Assembly (NCBI RefSeq): GCF_014699075.1
Contig: NZ_JACXAB010000005.1
Span: 248,001 to 312,000 of the forward strand
Source of the DNA: Microvirga sp.
GTDB lineage: Bacteria > Pseudomonadota > Alphaproteobacteria > Rhizobiales > Beijerinckiaceae
Direction of reading: 5' to 3'
Length of the DNA: 64,000 nt
Each line of letters starts with the position of its first letter. The first letter of the stretch is position 1. The notes beneath the pieces are model-generated. The model was not told where the DNA came from and made no database searches. It saw only the letters and a program-made list of their open reading frames with translations. The translations under genes and the position numbers were made by a program. Of the stretch, positions 46,548 to 54,610 are shown in pieces.

Positions 46548-47015
46548 TCAGGAGGATAGCCGCTTCCGGTAATAGACGACCCGCTCCGTCTCCTCGAAGC
46601 CGAGCGCCTTGTGCATGCTTTGCGATGCCGTGTTGTCGAGCAGCACGTCGGAGGCGAATTCGCTGCAGCCGTGGCTTCGCGCCCATCGCTCGACGGCCCG
46701 GCACAGCAGCCGGGCGAGGCCCCTCCCGCGGTGCTCCGGCTGCACGTAGATCCCTTCGAGGAAGGCCACCGGCGAGGTGGCGCAGCCATTCACGTAGTCG
46801 TGGCGCAACGCCGCTTCGGCAAAGCCCGCCGGCGTGCCGTCGGGCAGGCGCACAAGAAGCGCGATGGCTTCCTTCTGCTCCCAGAGCATGGCCTGCGCCT
46901 CGGCGCGATGCTCGTCCTTCGGTCCCTCGGGCCACAGGGCATGCCGCAGGGCAACCCATTCTTCGAGCGTCTGCAGCATGCAGGGCTCGACGCGCGGTTC
47001 AAGATTGTCGGCCAC
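46548..47015 (-). CDS. AAC(6')-I-like aminoglycoside N-acetyltransferase homologue
   Basis: GNAT acetyltransferase, 155 residues from GTG 47015 (GGGGAG nine bases upstream). Blocks ALRHDYVNGCATSPVAFLEG and GFEETERVVYYRKR closely match chromosomal AAC(6')-I enzymes of Gram-negatives, which acetylate the 6'-amino group of kanamycin or amikacin type drugs; EHRGRGLARLLC is the acetyl-CoA loop. Resistance is not proven: some chromosomal homologues are cryptic or have other substrates. Overlaps the end of the PaiB-like gene, so it is likely co-transcribed. Confidence 0.85.
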   Translation of the reverse strand: MADNLEPRVEPCMLQTLEEWVALRHALWPEGPKDEHRAEAQAMLWEQKEAIALLVRLPDGTPAGFAEAALRHDYVNGCATSPVAFLEGIYVQPEHRGRGLARLLCRAVERWARSHGCSEFASDVLLDNTASQSMHKALGFEETERVVYYRKRLSS

Positions 47016-47655
47016 CGGACAAGGCTCCCCGCGCATCGACCAGATCCGCCATGTTCCGCGAGGCATCGTCCTCGCCAAGGCGCAGGCCCTCCGCCACGCC
47101 CTGGCGGTCGGCATCCGAGCGGTTCTGGCTCACCTTCCACTTGCCCTCGATCCGGGTGATCTCGATCTCGATGCCGACGATTCCCTTGAGTTGCGCCGCT
47201 ACGAAAGGAGCCGGCGCATCGCCCACATTCCACGGCTCGGGACGAGCGACCTCCTGCACCTCCGTCATGGCCGTGATCTGCCGGAGGAGCCAATCCGGAT
47301 CGTCGATCACCCGCATGCGGCCATAGGCCTGCACGATGGCGTAGTTCCAAGTCGGCACCACCTTTCCGTGTTCGCGCTTGGCCGCATACCAGGACCGGGT
47401 GATGTAGGTTTCCGGCCCCTGGAAGACGACGAGAGCATCCTGCGAGGCGTCGAAATCCTGCCACTGGGTGTTCGCCCGCGAGAGATGCGCCTTGAGGATT
47501 CCATGGGGCGAGGCGGAGGCGTCGAGCACGAAGGGAATGGGATTGGCCACGAGCCCCACACTGCCCAGGGTCACCAGAAGCCCGAGCGGGTGAGCCCTGA
47601 TGAGGGCGTGCTGAACCTCGCGATTGTCCTCACGAAAGTGGGGCGGCTGATACAT
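46999..47655 (-). CDS. PaiB-family FMN-binding protein
   Basis: 218 residues from ATG 47655 (MYQPPHFREDN). The family opening and blocks such as VANPIPFVLD, KAHLSRANTQWQDF and VPTWNYAIVQAYG match the FMN-binding negative transcriptional regulator group (split-barrel flavin fold). In Bacillus, PaiB acts with the acetyltransferase PaiA; here the next gene is also an acetyltransferase, though of AAC(6') type. Regulatory function is unproven. Confidence 0.9.
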   Translation of the reverse strand: MYQPPHFREDNREVQHALIRAHPLGLLVTLGSVGLVANPIPFVLDASASPHGILKAHLSRANTQWQDFDASQDALVVFQGPETYITRSWYAAKREHGKVVPTWNYAIVQAYGRMRVIDDPDWLLRQITAMTEVQEVARPEPWNVGDAPAPFVAAQLKGIVGIEIEITRIEGKWKVSQNRSDADRQGVAEGLRLGEDDASRNMADLVDARGALSGGRQS

Positions 47656-47759
47656 GGCATTCCCGATCCGATTTGGCCGGGATGCTAGCGGGAAGCCTTT
47701 CCCGGCACCAATCAAAATTGCCGATGCCGTCCATCACCCATGGCGATGGGCCTTCATGC

Positions 47760-49700
47760 TCAGGAGCGCAGCATCCGCAGCTTGTCGGCGAGTTCCGTCC
47801 AGCGGTAGGGCTTGCTGATGAAGGAGACGCCCGCGCCCAGGCCTTCGGAGGGCAGGGCCGACATGGGATAGCCCGAGGCCAGCAGGATCCTGAGGCTGGG
47901 GCGCATCTCGCGCGCCTTGCGGGAGAGTTCGACGCCGTTCATGCCGTTGGGCATGATCACGTCGCTGAACATCACGTCGATTGCGGCGTCGCTTTCCAGA
48001 ACGGCAATCGCCTTCTGGGCATCGGTCGCGGTCAGCACGTCGTAGCCCAGGCTGTCGAAGATGTCGCTCGCCACTTCCAGCACGGCCGGCTCGTCCTCGA
48101 CGATCAGCACGGTGCCCGCGCTCTCCTGCGCCGGACGTTCCGTCCCGTCTTCGTCTTCCACGGCCTCTTCCCCGTTGTCTTGGGCCGGCAGCAGCATGGT
48201 GATGGTCGTTCCCCGGTCCGGAGCGCTGTCCACCTTCACATGCCCGCCCGACTGCGTGACGAAACCATAAACCTGACTCAATCCCAGGCCGGTGCCCTTG
48301 CCGATCTCCTTGGTGGTGAAGAAGGGTTCGAAGACGCGGTCAAGAATTTCGGGCGCCATGCCCGAGCCGGTGTCCGCCACGGTAACCGACACATAGGGGC
48401 CGGGCTCCAACTCGGCGGCCGCGTGCTCGCTCTCGGCAATGGTCACATTGCCGGTCGCAATTCTCAGCGATCCGCCATCCGGCATCGCGTCCCGCGCATT
48501 GACGATGAGGTTCAGGAGGGCCGCTTCGAATTGCGGCGCGTCGACGGAGATCGACCGGACGCCCGGGGCAAGCGCAAGCTGCAGCTTGACCAGTTCGCCG
48601 CAGGCCCGGCGCAGGATCGACTCGAAGCCGCCGATAAGGGTGTTCGGGTTGTGCAGGGCCGGCTGCAAGGGTTGACGGCGCGAGAAGGCCAGCAATTGCT
48701 GCGTCAGCTTCGCGCCGCGCTCCGCCGCGCGCTGTGCGCTCTCGATCAGCCGCATGTCGCGGGTATCGCGGGCGTTGCGGGTGAGAAGATCCAGGCTGTT
48801 GACGATGACGGTCAGCAGATTGTTGAAATCGTGCGCGACGCCGCCCGTGAGCTGCCCGACCGCCTCCATCTTCTGCGCCTGGAACAGGGCCGCCTGAGCC
48901 TGGGCCAGGGCTTCCTGCGCCTGCCGGCGCTCGGTGATGTCGCGGGTGATCTTGGCGAAGCCGATCAGATCGCCCATGTCGTTTCGGATGGGATCGATGA
49001 CGACACTCGCCCAGAAGCGGGTTCCGTCTTTGCGCAGGCGCCAGCCCTCAGCCTCGAACTTGCCCTCGCGGACAGCCGTCTCCAACGCGCGCCGGGGCAG
49101 CTCGGTAGCCTTATCCTCATCGGTGTAGAAGCGGGAGAAATGCTCCCCCAGGATCTCGTCCTGTGTGTAGCCCTTGATGCGCTGGGCTCCCGCATTCCAG
49201 TTCGTCACCCGGCCCTGCGGGTCGAGCATGTAGATGGCATAGTCGGTGACACCCTGGACCAGCAGGCGAAAACGCTCCTCGCTTTCCTTCAGGGCTTCCT
49301 GCGTCTTCTTCCGCTCCGTCAAATCGCGGGTGATCTTGGCGAAGCCGATCAGATCGCCCTGGGTGTCCCGGATCGGGTCGATGACCACATGAGCCCAGAA
49401 GCGGGTTCCGTCTTTCCGCAGGCGCCAGCCCTCGGCCTCGAACTTGCCTTCGCGAGCGGCGGTCTCCAGCGCGCGGCGGGGCAGCTCGGTTGCCTTGTCC
49501 TCATCGGTGTAGAAGCGGGAGAAATGCTCCCCCAGGATCTCGTCCTGCGTGTAGCCTTTGAAGCGCTGGGCGCCGGCATTCCAGCTGGACACGATGCCCT
49601 TCGGATCGAGCATGTAGATGGCATAATCGGTGACCGCATCGACCAGGAGCTGAAAGCGTCCCTCCTGGGACTTCGAGCCGGTCCCTTGCATGGCGTTCAT
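47760..49700 (-). CDS. PAS-PAS hybrid sensor histidine kinase with receiver
   Basis: 646 residues, no membrane helix, so cytoplasmic. Two PAS/PAC units (about 15-135 and 143-265), then HisKA with VAHDFNN (phospho-accepting His), HATPase with VADTGSGM and GTGLGLSQV, and a C-terminal receiver with FSDVIMPN (phospho-Asp). The two PAS units are near-identical at DNA level with a 384-bp period (for example cggtgtagaagcgggagaaa at 49121 and 49505), so one arose by recent tandem duplication. Input signal unknown; no partner regulator is adjacent. Confidence 0.92.
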   Translation of the reverse strand: MNAMQGTGSKSQEGRFQLLVDAVTDYAIYMLDPKGIVSSWNAGAQRFKGYTQDEILGEHFSRFYTDEDKATELPRRALETAAREGKFEAEGWRLRKDGTRFWAHVVIDPIRDTQGDLIGFAKITRDLTERKKTQEALKESEERFRLLVQGVTDYAIYMLDPQGRVTNWNAGAQRIKGYTQDEILGEHFSRFYTDEDKATELPRRALETAVREGKFEAEGWRLRKDGTRFWASVVIDPIRNDMGDLIGFAKITRDITERRQAQEALAQAQAALFQAQKMEAVGQLTGGVAHDFNNLLTVIVNSLDLLTRNARDTRDMRLIESAQRAAERGAKLTQQLLAFSRRQPLQPALHNPNTLIGGFESILRRACGELVKLQLALAPGVRSISVDAPQFEAALLNLIVNARDAMPDGGSLRIATGNVTIAESEHAAAELEPGPYVSVTVADTGSGMAPEILDRVFEPFFTTKEIGKGTGLGLSQVYGFVTQSGGHVKVDSAPDRGTTITMLLPAQDNGEEAVEDEDGTERPAQESAGTVLIVEDEPAVLEVASDIFDSLGYDVLTATDAQKAIAVLESDAAIDVMFSDVIMPNGMNGVELSRKAREMRPSLRILLASGYPMSALPSEGLGAGVSFISKPYRWTELADKLRMLRS

Positions 49701-49813
49701 CAGAATTCCCCAGCAGACCCGGGCCGGCTCTTGATTCAGTCCGTTCTCAGGTCGATTAGCTGTAACACTTTTGTGAGGACTTCGTTCCCCTTGAAGCTTG
49801 GCTTTTTCCCAGC

Positions 49814-50692
49814 TCAGGAAACGGCGCCTGCCTCGCCCGGGAAAGCAAACCTCGCCCAGGTGGGCTTTTCCAGCCGCACCGGGATGCCACCGGCCCTGAT
49901 CGGATCGCCGGCTTTGAGGGCATCCTCGGCCCGGTCGAGGCGGATCATCAGGAGCCCGCGCCCCTCGGCGCCGGTGCCGGTCTTGCCCAGAACTTTCTCT
50001 CCGGCCGTGACCTCGACACCGAGATCCGCCGCGAAGCCGCCCTCGTAGACGGCCGGCACGATCCTGGTGCGGGCCGTGCCGCGATGCTGCATGCGGGAGA
50101 CCACCTCCTGGCCCACATAGCAGCCTTTGTCGAAATCGACGCCGTTCAGCTGATCCATCAGGGCCTCGTGCGGGAAGGCATCCCCGAACAGGAAATCGCG
50201 CCCGCCTTCGGGCACGCCGAGGGAGATGCGATGGGCGTGATAAGCCTCCGCCGGGTCCTTGGCGAATTCGGCTGAGTCCTCGGCCGCCACGATGGCGCGC
50301 CAGCCCAGAGCAGCCAGGCGTGGGTCCTCGACGACGAGGCCGGCCTCGTCGTCCGGCCGCGGCGCATCCCAGCCGGCCACAAGGCTGAGCGAATCGGACA
50401 GGTCCTCCACCACGACCTTCGCCCTGAGCTTGTAGAAGCCGAGGCGTTTGGCGAAGTCGGGTGCGTAGACCTTCAGGACATCGAGGTAATAGGCGCCGCC
50501 GATCTCCTCCGGCGCCTGGAAGACCAGGAAGTCGAACAGGATCTTGCCCTGGGGCGTCAGCAGGGCGCCGAAGCGCGCCGCGTGCGGTGACACACGGTCC
50601 AGGTCGCAGGTGATGAGGTTGTCGAGAAAAGTCTTGGCGTCCTCGCCCGAAACCCTTACCACGCCCCGGTCGGCCAGATGGACTGACGGCAT
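49814..50692 (-). CDS. YgfZ-type folate-binding protein
   Basis: 292 residues of the GcvT-like YgfZ/IBA57 family, which uses folate and supports maturation or repair of certain iron-sulfur enzymes. The diagnostic loop KGCYVGQEVVSRMQHRG with the conserved Cys is intact. Opening MPSVHLADRGVVRVSGEDA. It is divergent from the dihydroorotase gene 73 bases away. Confidence 0.92.
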   Translation of the reverse strand: MPSVHLADRGVVRVSGEDAKTFLDNLITCDLDRVSPHAARFGALLTPQGKILFDFLVFQAPEEIGGAYYLDVLKVYAPDFAKRLGFYKLRAKVVVEDLSDSLSLVAGWDAPRPDDEAGLVVEDPRLAALGWRAIVAAEDSAEFAKDPAEAYHAHRISLGVPEGGRDFLFGDAFPHEALMDQLNGVDFDKGCYVGQEVVSRMQHRGTARTRIVPAVYEGGFAADLGVEVTAGEKVLGKTGTGAEGRGLLMIRLDRAEDALKAGDPIRAGGIPVRLEKPTWARFAFPGEAGAVS

Positions 50693-50765
50693 ATGCCCCG
50701 CTCCTTATCCTGATAGAGCTGTGACATATGCCCCTTCCGCTAAGGCCTCAAGGGATGAGATTGCC

Positions 50766-52100
50766 ATGCCCCAGACCTTCGACCTGATCCTCAAAGGCGG
50801 TATCGTCGTCAATCACGATGGACGCGTGGAGCGCGACATCGGCGTGCGCGGCGGAAAGATCGCCGCCATCGGCGACCTGTCGCAGGCCTCAGCCGCACGG
50901 GAGATCGAATGCCGGGGGCTGCATATCCTGCCGGGAGTCATCGACACGCAGGTGCACTTCCGCGAGCCAGGCCTCGACCACAAGGAAGATCTGGAATCGG
51001 GCTCCCGCGCGGCCGTCATGGGCGGCGTCACGGCGGTGTTCGAGATGCCCAACACCGACCCGCAGACCACGACACCCGAGGCGCTGGCCGACAAGGTGCG
51101 GCGCGGCCATCACCGCATGCATTGCGACTTCGCCTTCTGGGTCGGCGGCACCCACGAGAACGCCGCTGATCTGCCTGAGCTGGAGCGCTTAGCCGGAGCA
51201 GCCGGCATCAAGGTGTTCATGGGCTCGTCCACCGGCTCGCTGCTCGTCGAGGACGACGAAGGCATCGCCAATATCCTGCGCCGCACCCGCCGCCGCGCCG
51301 CGTTCCACTCCGAGGACGAGGCGATGCTGCGTTCGCGCAAGAACTTGCGCGTCGAAGGCGACCCGCGCTCGCATCCCGTGTGGCGCTCGGCCGAAGTGGC
51401 GCTCGCCTGCACGCAGCGCCTCGTGCGCATTGCGCGGGACACCGGCGCGCGCATCCACGTGCTGCACATCACCACCGCCGAGGAGATGGCGCTCCTGAAG
51501 GACCACAAGGATCTCGTATCCGTGGAGGTGACGCCGCATCACCTGACGCTCACGGGACCGGAGGATTACGAGCGCCTCGGCACCTACATCCAGATGAACC
51601 CGCCCGTGCGCGACGAACTCCATCGCGCCGCGCTCTGGCAGGGCCTCGATGAAGGCATCGCCGACATCCTCGGCTCCGACCACGCGCCGCATACGCGCGC
51701 GGAAAAGGACAAGACCTATCCCAACACGCCCTCCGGCATGACCGGCGTGCAGACCCTCGTGCCGATCATGCTCGACCACGTGAACGCCAGCCGCCTCACG
51801 CTCGAGCGCTTCGTCGACATGACGAGCGCCGGCCCCAAGCGCCTGTTCGGCATCGCCGGCAAGGGTCGCATCGCGGTGGGCTACGATGCGGATTTCACCG
51901 TGGTCGATCTGAAGCGCACCGAGACCATCACCAACGACTGGATCGCCTCGAAGTCTCAGTGGACGCCCTACGACGGCAAAAAGGTCACCGGCTGGCCTGT
52001 CGGCACGGTCGTGCGCGGTAACGTGGTGATGTGGGACGGATCGCTCGAGGCGCCGTCACAAGGCGAGGTGGTGCGGTTCGAGGAGACTTTGCGTTCGTGA
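50766..52100 (+). CDS. Dihydroorotase (cyclic amidohydrolase)
   Basis: Zinc enzyme interconverting carbamoyl-aspartate and dihydroorotate in pyrimidine synthesis; family class of the multifunctional type. 444 residues. Metal motif DTQVHFREPG, substrate block EMPNTDPQT, then HILHITTAEE-type VLHITTAEEM and GSDHAPHT. The metal-bridging Lys is replaced or shifted as in variant members: the equivalent region reads AGIKVFMGSSTG (Lys present). Allantoinase-like paralogues exist, so pyrC versus other amidohydrolase is probable, not proven. ATG 50766 chosen; the extension to 50544 overlaps ygfZ. Confidence 0.85.
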   Translation: MPQTFDLILKGGIVVNHDGRVERDIGVRGGKIAAIGDLSQASAAREIECRGLHILPGVIDTQVHFREPGLDHKEDLESGSRAAVMGGVTAVFEMPNTDPQTTTPEALADKVRRGHHRMHCDFAFWVGGTHENAADLPELERLAGAAGIKVFMGSSTGSLLVEDDEGIANILRRTRRRAAFHSEDEAMLRSRKNLRVEGDPRSHPVWRSAEVALACTQRLVRIARDTGARIHVLHITTAEEMALLKDHKDLVSVEVTPHHLTLTGPEDYERLGTYIQMNPPVRDELHRAALWQGLDEGIADILGSDHAPHTRAEKDKTYPNTPSGMTGVQTLVPIMLDHVNASRLTLERFVDMTSAGPKRLFGIAGKGRIAVGYDADFTVVDLKRTETITNDWIASKSQWTPYDGKKVTGWPVGTVVRGNVVMWDGSLEAPSQGEVVRFEETLRS

Positions 52101-52127
52101 ATGGTCACCACTCCTGCGCCAACAGAC

Positions 52128-52272
52128 ACTGTCATTCCGGGGCCGCGTAGCGGAACCCGGAATCCATAAACACGCCGTGCCAAGGAATGGCGATCGACGT
52201 TGTGCTTCTTTCTGCAGGGTTAGCGGTTATGGATTCCGGGCTCTCGCTCACGCTCGCCCCGGAATGACAGTG
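52128..52272. repeat. Long double-palindrome repeat (ccggaatccataa family)
   Basis: Outer arms cactgtcattccggggccgc...cccggaatccataa and ggttatggattccggg...ccccggaatgacagtg, each arm itself a palindrome, separated by about 50 unrelated bases. Close copies at 33491-33599 and 63844-63988. Confidence 0.85.
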
Positions 52273-52274
52273 CG

Positions 52275-52667
52275 TTACTTCACCCAAGCCATGTTCTGCA
52301 GCACGACACGATAGCCATCCGGATCCTCGAATGTCACGCCCAGGTCATCCCAATACGGATTGAACGATGTCACCGGAGAATGTCCGTTGTCGCGCATGCG
52401 CTGCACCGCGGCTTCCCACTCGCTGCGATCCGGCAGGTAGAAGACGAGCAGGTTGTCTTCGGTCGGGGCACGACCGGACTTGTGGCCACGCAGGGATGTG
52501 AACTCCAGGTGCCACATGGCCTGCGGATGCCCCAGCATCCTACCCTCGAAGCCGCCGGTTTCGTCGAACGAGGCGATGACCTGGAAGCCAAGGCCATCGC
52601 GGTAGAAGCGCACAACAGCCTCAAGCTCATCTGTGGGCCGCGCCACCCGGAGTTTAAGGTCTCTCAT
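52275..52667 (-). CDS. VOC-superfamily protein, copy 1
   Basis: 130 residues from ATG 52667 (ATG 52673 also possible). Vicinal-oxygen-chelate/glyoxalase fold: two beta-alpha-beta-beta-beta units, the first with VRFYRDGLGFQVIASFDE, the second with TFEDPDGYRVVLQ, whose Glu/Asp-rich end is a typical metal site. Substrate unknown. It is a tandem paralogue of the next gene (NLLVFYLPDR, SFNPYWD and TFEDPDGYRVVLQ shared). Confidence 0.88.
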   Translation of the reverse strand: MRDLKLRVARPTDELEAVVRFYRDGLGFQVIASFDETGGFEGRMLGHPQAMWHLEFTSLRGHKSGRAPTEDNLLVFYLPDRSEWEAAVQRMRDNGHSPVTSFNPYWDDLGVTFEDPDGYRVVLQNMAWVK

Positions 52668-52702
52668 GCGCATATCTCGCTTTGATGTTCGGCATGGGAA
52701 CT

Positions 52703-53095
52703 CTACTTCGCCCAGGCTGTGGTCTGCAGCACGACGCGGTAACCGTCTGGATCCTCGAAGGTCGCGCCGTCCCGATCCCAGTAGGGATTGAACGATGGGA
52801 CAGATGAGTATCCGTAGATTCGCATCCGCTCGACGGAGGTCTCCCATTCGGCACGATCGGGAAGGTAGAAGACCAGCAGGTTGTCTTGCGTTGGCGCTCG
52901 CCCCGCTGGAAAGTTGCGGTAATACGTGAATGCGAGATGCCACGGTGCCTGCGGATGACCCAGGATTCTGCCGGAAAACCTGTCGTGATCATCGAAGGCA
53001 GCGATGAGCTCGAAACCCAGGCCATCGCTGTAGAAACGTATGACTTCTTCAAGTCGGCTCGTGGGCCTGACCACGCGGAGCTTGATGCCCGTCAC
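52703..53095 (-). CDS. VOC-superfamily protein, copy 2
   Basis: 130 residues (MTGIKLRVVRPTSRLEEV), the same length and pattern as the neighbouring copy: IRFYSDGLGFELIAAFDD, RAPTQDNLLVFYLPDR and TFEDPDGYRVVLQ. The two genes lie 35 bases apart in the same direction and differ at many positions, so the duplication is old. Possibly a small-molecule detoxifying or resistance function as in other VOC proteins; not established. Confidence 0.88.
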   Translation of the reverse strand: MTGIKLRVVRPTSRLEEVIRFYSDGLGFELIAAFDDHDRFSGRILGHPQAPWHLAFTYYRNFPAGRAPTQDNLLVFYLPDRAEWETSVERMRIYGYSSVPSFNPYWDRDGATFEDPDGYRVVLQTTAWAK

Positions 53096-53111
53096 GAGAC
53101 GCTCATCCGTC

Positions 53112-53375
53112 TCAATGCTTCAGCGATATCGCCATCGAGAATGCACCGCTGCGGATCTTGTCCGGCAGGGTGGCGGCGTATTCGGCGACGGCATCCTCGC
53201 CATAGGTGGTGACGAGCTCGGTGAAGGCTGCGAAGAGGGCGGCCTGGGCCATGCAGTCGCCGTCGAGCCCGTCGAGCTCGGCCTCGGCGAAGGCCTCGGT
53301 CACATAGCTCAGGGCCGCCTGCTTGAGGGCGCTGAGATTGGGCGATTCGTCGAGAAGGACGTCGTTGTCGTTCAT
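53112..53375 (-). CDS. Acidic small protein of unknown function
   Basis: 87 residues from ATG 53375 (MNDNDVLLDESPNLS). Mostly helical and acidic (AFAEAELDGLDGDCMAQAAL, TYGEDAVAEYAATLPDKI). No recognised family, signal peptide or membrane helix. The in-frame extension to 53462 is not supported by a good start. Confidence 0.6.
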   Translation of the reverse strand: MNDNDVLLDESPNLSALKQAALSYVTEAFAEAELDGLDGDCMAQAALFAAFTELVTTYGEDAVAEYAATLPDKIRSGAFSMAISLKH

Positions 53376-53549
53376 GATCCAGGCCCCTTGGGGGGCAGCG
53401 CGCGAGTTCGGTTGAATTAGTCTTAGACATCGCGCCGACCCGCCGCCAGCATCACCTTGCAAGGAGGTTAACGCGAGAGGTCATCGGCTGAAAAATGTGG
53501 ATAAGAGGCGCGGCTGCAACACCTCCGGACAGAGGGGCCTGCCCTCCGA

Positions 53550-54164
53550 TCAGCCGCCGTAGCGCCCGGTGATGCTGCGGGCGAGCTGCTCGCCTTCCGC
53601 CAGAAAGCGCACCGAGGCTTCCTGGGCCGACGGTGTGCAGACCCGGTAGGTGAGGGCATAGGCCTGATAGCCCTTGTTATAGGCGCCGGCGAGCCGCTCC
53701 TTGCGTCCCGGCGTCGAGCCTTCGGCCTCGAGCAGAACCTGCATGCGCCGGCCCCATTCGGTGGCATCGGGGGCGCTGCAGAGCGGGCGCAGCATGGCGA
53801 GCGACCCTATGATCTCGGCCAGCCGCAGCAATTCCTTCTCGTAGGGCGCTGGCGGCGGCTCGACTGCGGGCGCGGGTTCCGCCTGCTGCTGCGGGGGCTG
53901 CTGTTGAGGTTGCTGAGGGGCCGGACGCTGCGTTTGCGGCTGCGGCCTCCGCTGCTGCTGAGGAGCAGGCTGCTGACGATATTGCGGCCCGGGCTGCGGC
54001 AGGGGGCGATACCCCGGCTGCTGCCGGTATTGCGGCGGAACGCCCGGCTGCTGCTGGCCCGGCGGAGGGCCGAACAAGCGGTCGAAAAAACCCTGGGCTG
54101 CCGCGGAACCGGGGGCGCCGAGCAGCATTGCGGGCACGGCGAGGATCAGGCCCAGGCGTTTCAC
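53550..54164 (-). CDS. TIGR02301 family exported protein
   Basis: About 204 residues from GTG 54164: signal peptide (LGLILAVPAMLLGAPGSAAAQ), a long Pro/Gln low-complexity linker (about 30-110), and the conserved TIGR02301 domain with PYEKELLRLAEIIGSL, MLRPLC and GYQAYALTYRVCTPSAQE. The family is confined to alphaproteobacteria and uncharacterised. Its start overlaps the Nudix stop by 4 bases. The Gln/Pro linker is unusually long. Confidence 0.85.
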   Translation of the reverse strand: MKRLGLILAVPAMLLGAPGSAAAQGFFDRLFGPPPGQQQPGVPPQYRQQPGYRPLPQPGPQYRQQPAPQQQRRPQPQTQRPAPQQPQQQPPQQQAEPAPAVEPPPAPYEKELLRLAEIIGSLAMLRPLCSAPDATEWGRRMQVLLEAEGSTPGRKERLAGAYNKGYQAYALTYRVCTPSAQEASVRFLAEGEQLARSITGRYGG

Positions 54165-54610
54165 GCCACGCGGTCCTCGCGCGCGATCCTGAAAGCCTGC
54201 TCCAGAATGCCGGCCAGTCCTGCCGTCAGCGGCAGATCGGCGATGTCCCGTTCCGTAACCCAACGGATTTCCTTTGCTTCCGGACCTGTCTGGGGTTCGC
54301 CCGAAGCCCAGTGGGCCGCATGGGCGGCGATGACGACATGATGCCTTATATGGCCTTTCTCGTCCCTTTCAATGAATTCGACCGGGGCGATCAGGCCAAT
54401 AAGCTTGGCCTCAACACCGACCTCCTCGCGAAGTTCCCGCAAGGCCGTCTCGGCGAGCGTCTCTCCCACCTCCACCATGCCCCCGGGAAGCGAAAACAGC
54501 CCCTCGCTCGGCGGCTTGCCCCTGGCGGCGAGCAGGATGCGCCCCTCGCGGATCACGGCCACGGAGGCGGCGAGAACGGGGCGGGCGGGATAGAAGCGGT
54601 CATTGGTCAT
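54161..54610 (-). CDS. Nudix hydrolase
   Basis: 149 residues. The Nudix box GGMVEVGETLAETALRELRE followed by EVGVEA fits the G-x5-E-x7-REUxEExGU pattern. Family members hydrolyse nucleoside diphosphate derivatives; substrate unknown. The start ATG overlaps the HTH-citrate synthase stop (ATGA) and its stop overlaps the TIGR02301 start, so the three genes form a tightly coupled operon. Confidence 0.9.
   Translation of the reverse strand: MTNDRFYPARPVLAASVAVIREGRILLAARGKPPSEGLFSLPGGMVEVGETLAETALRELREEVGVEAKLIGLIAPVEFIERDEKGHIRHHVVIAAHAAHWASGEPQTGPEAKEIRWVTERDIADLPLTAGLAGILEQAFRIAREDRVA

Noticed and set aside
47673..50048. A 791-codon plus-strand open frame across the hybrid kinase
   Set aside because: Shadow of the minus-strand kinase; it reproduces the PAS tandem repeat only because the DNA is repeated.
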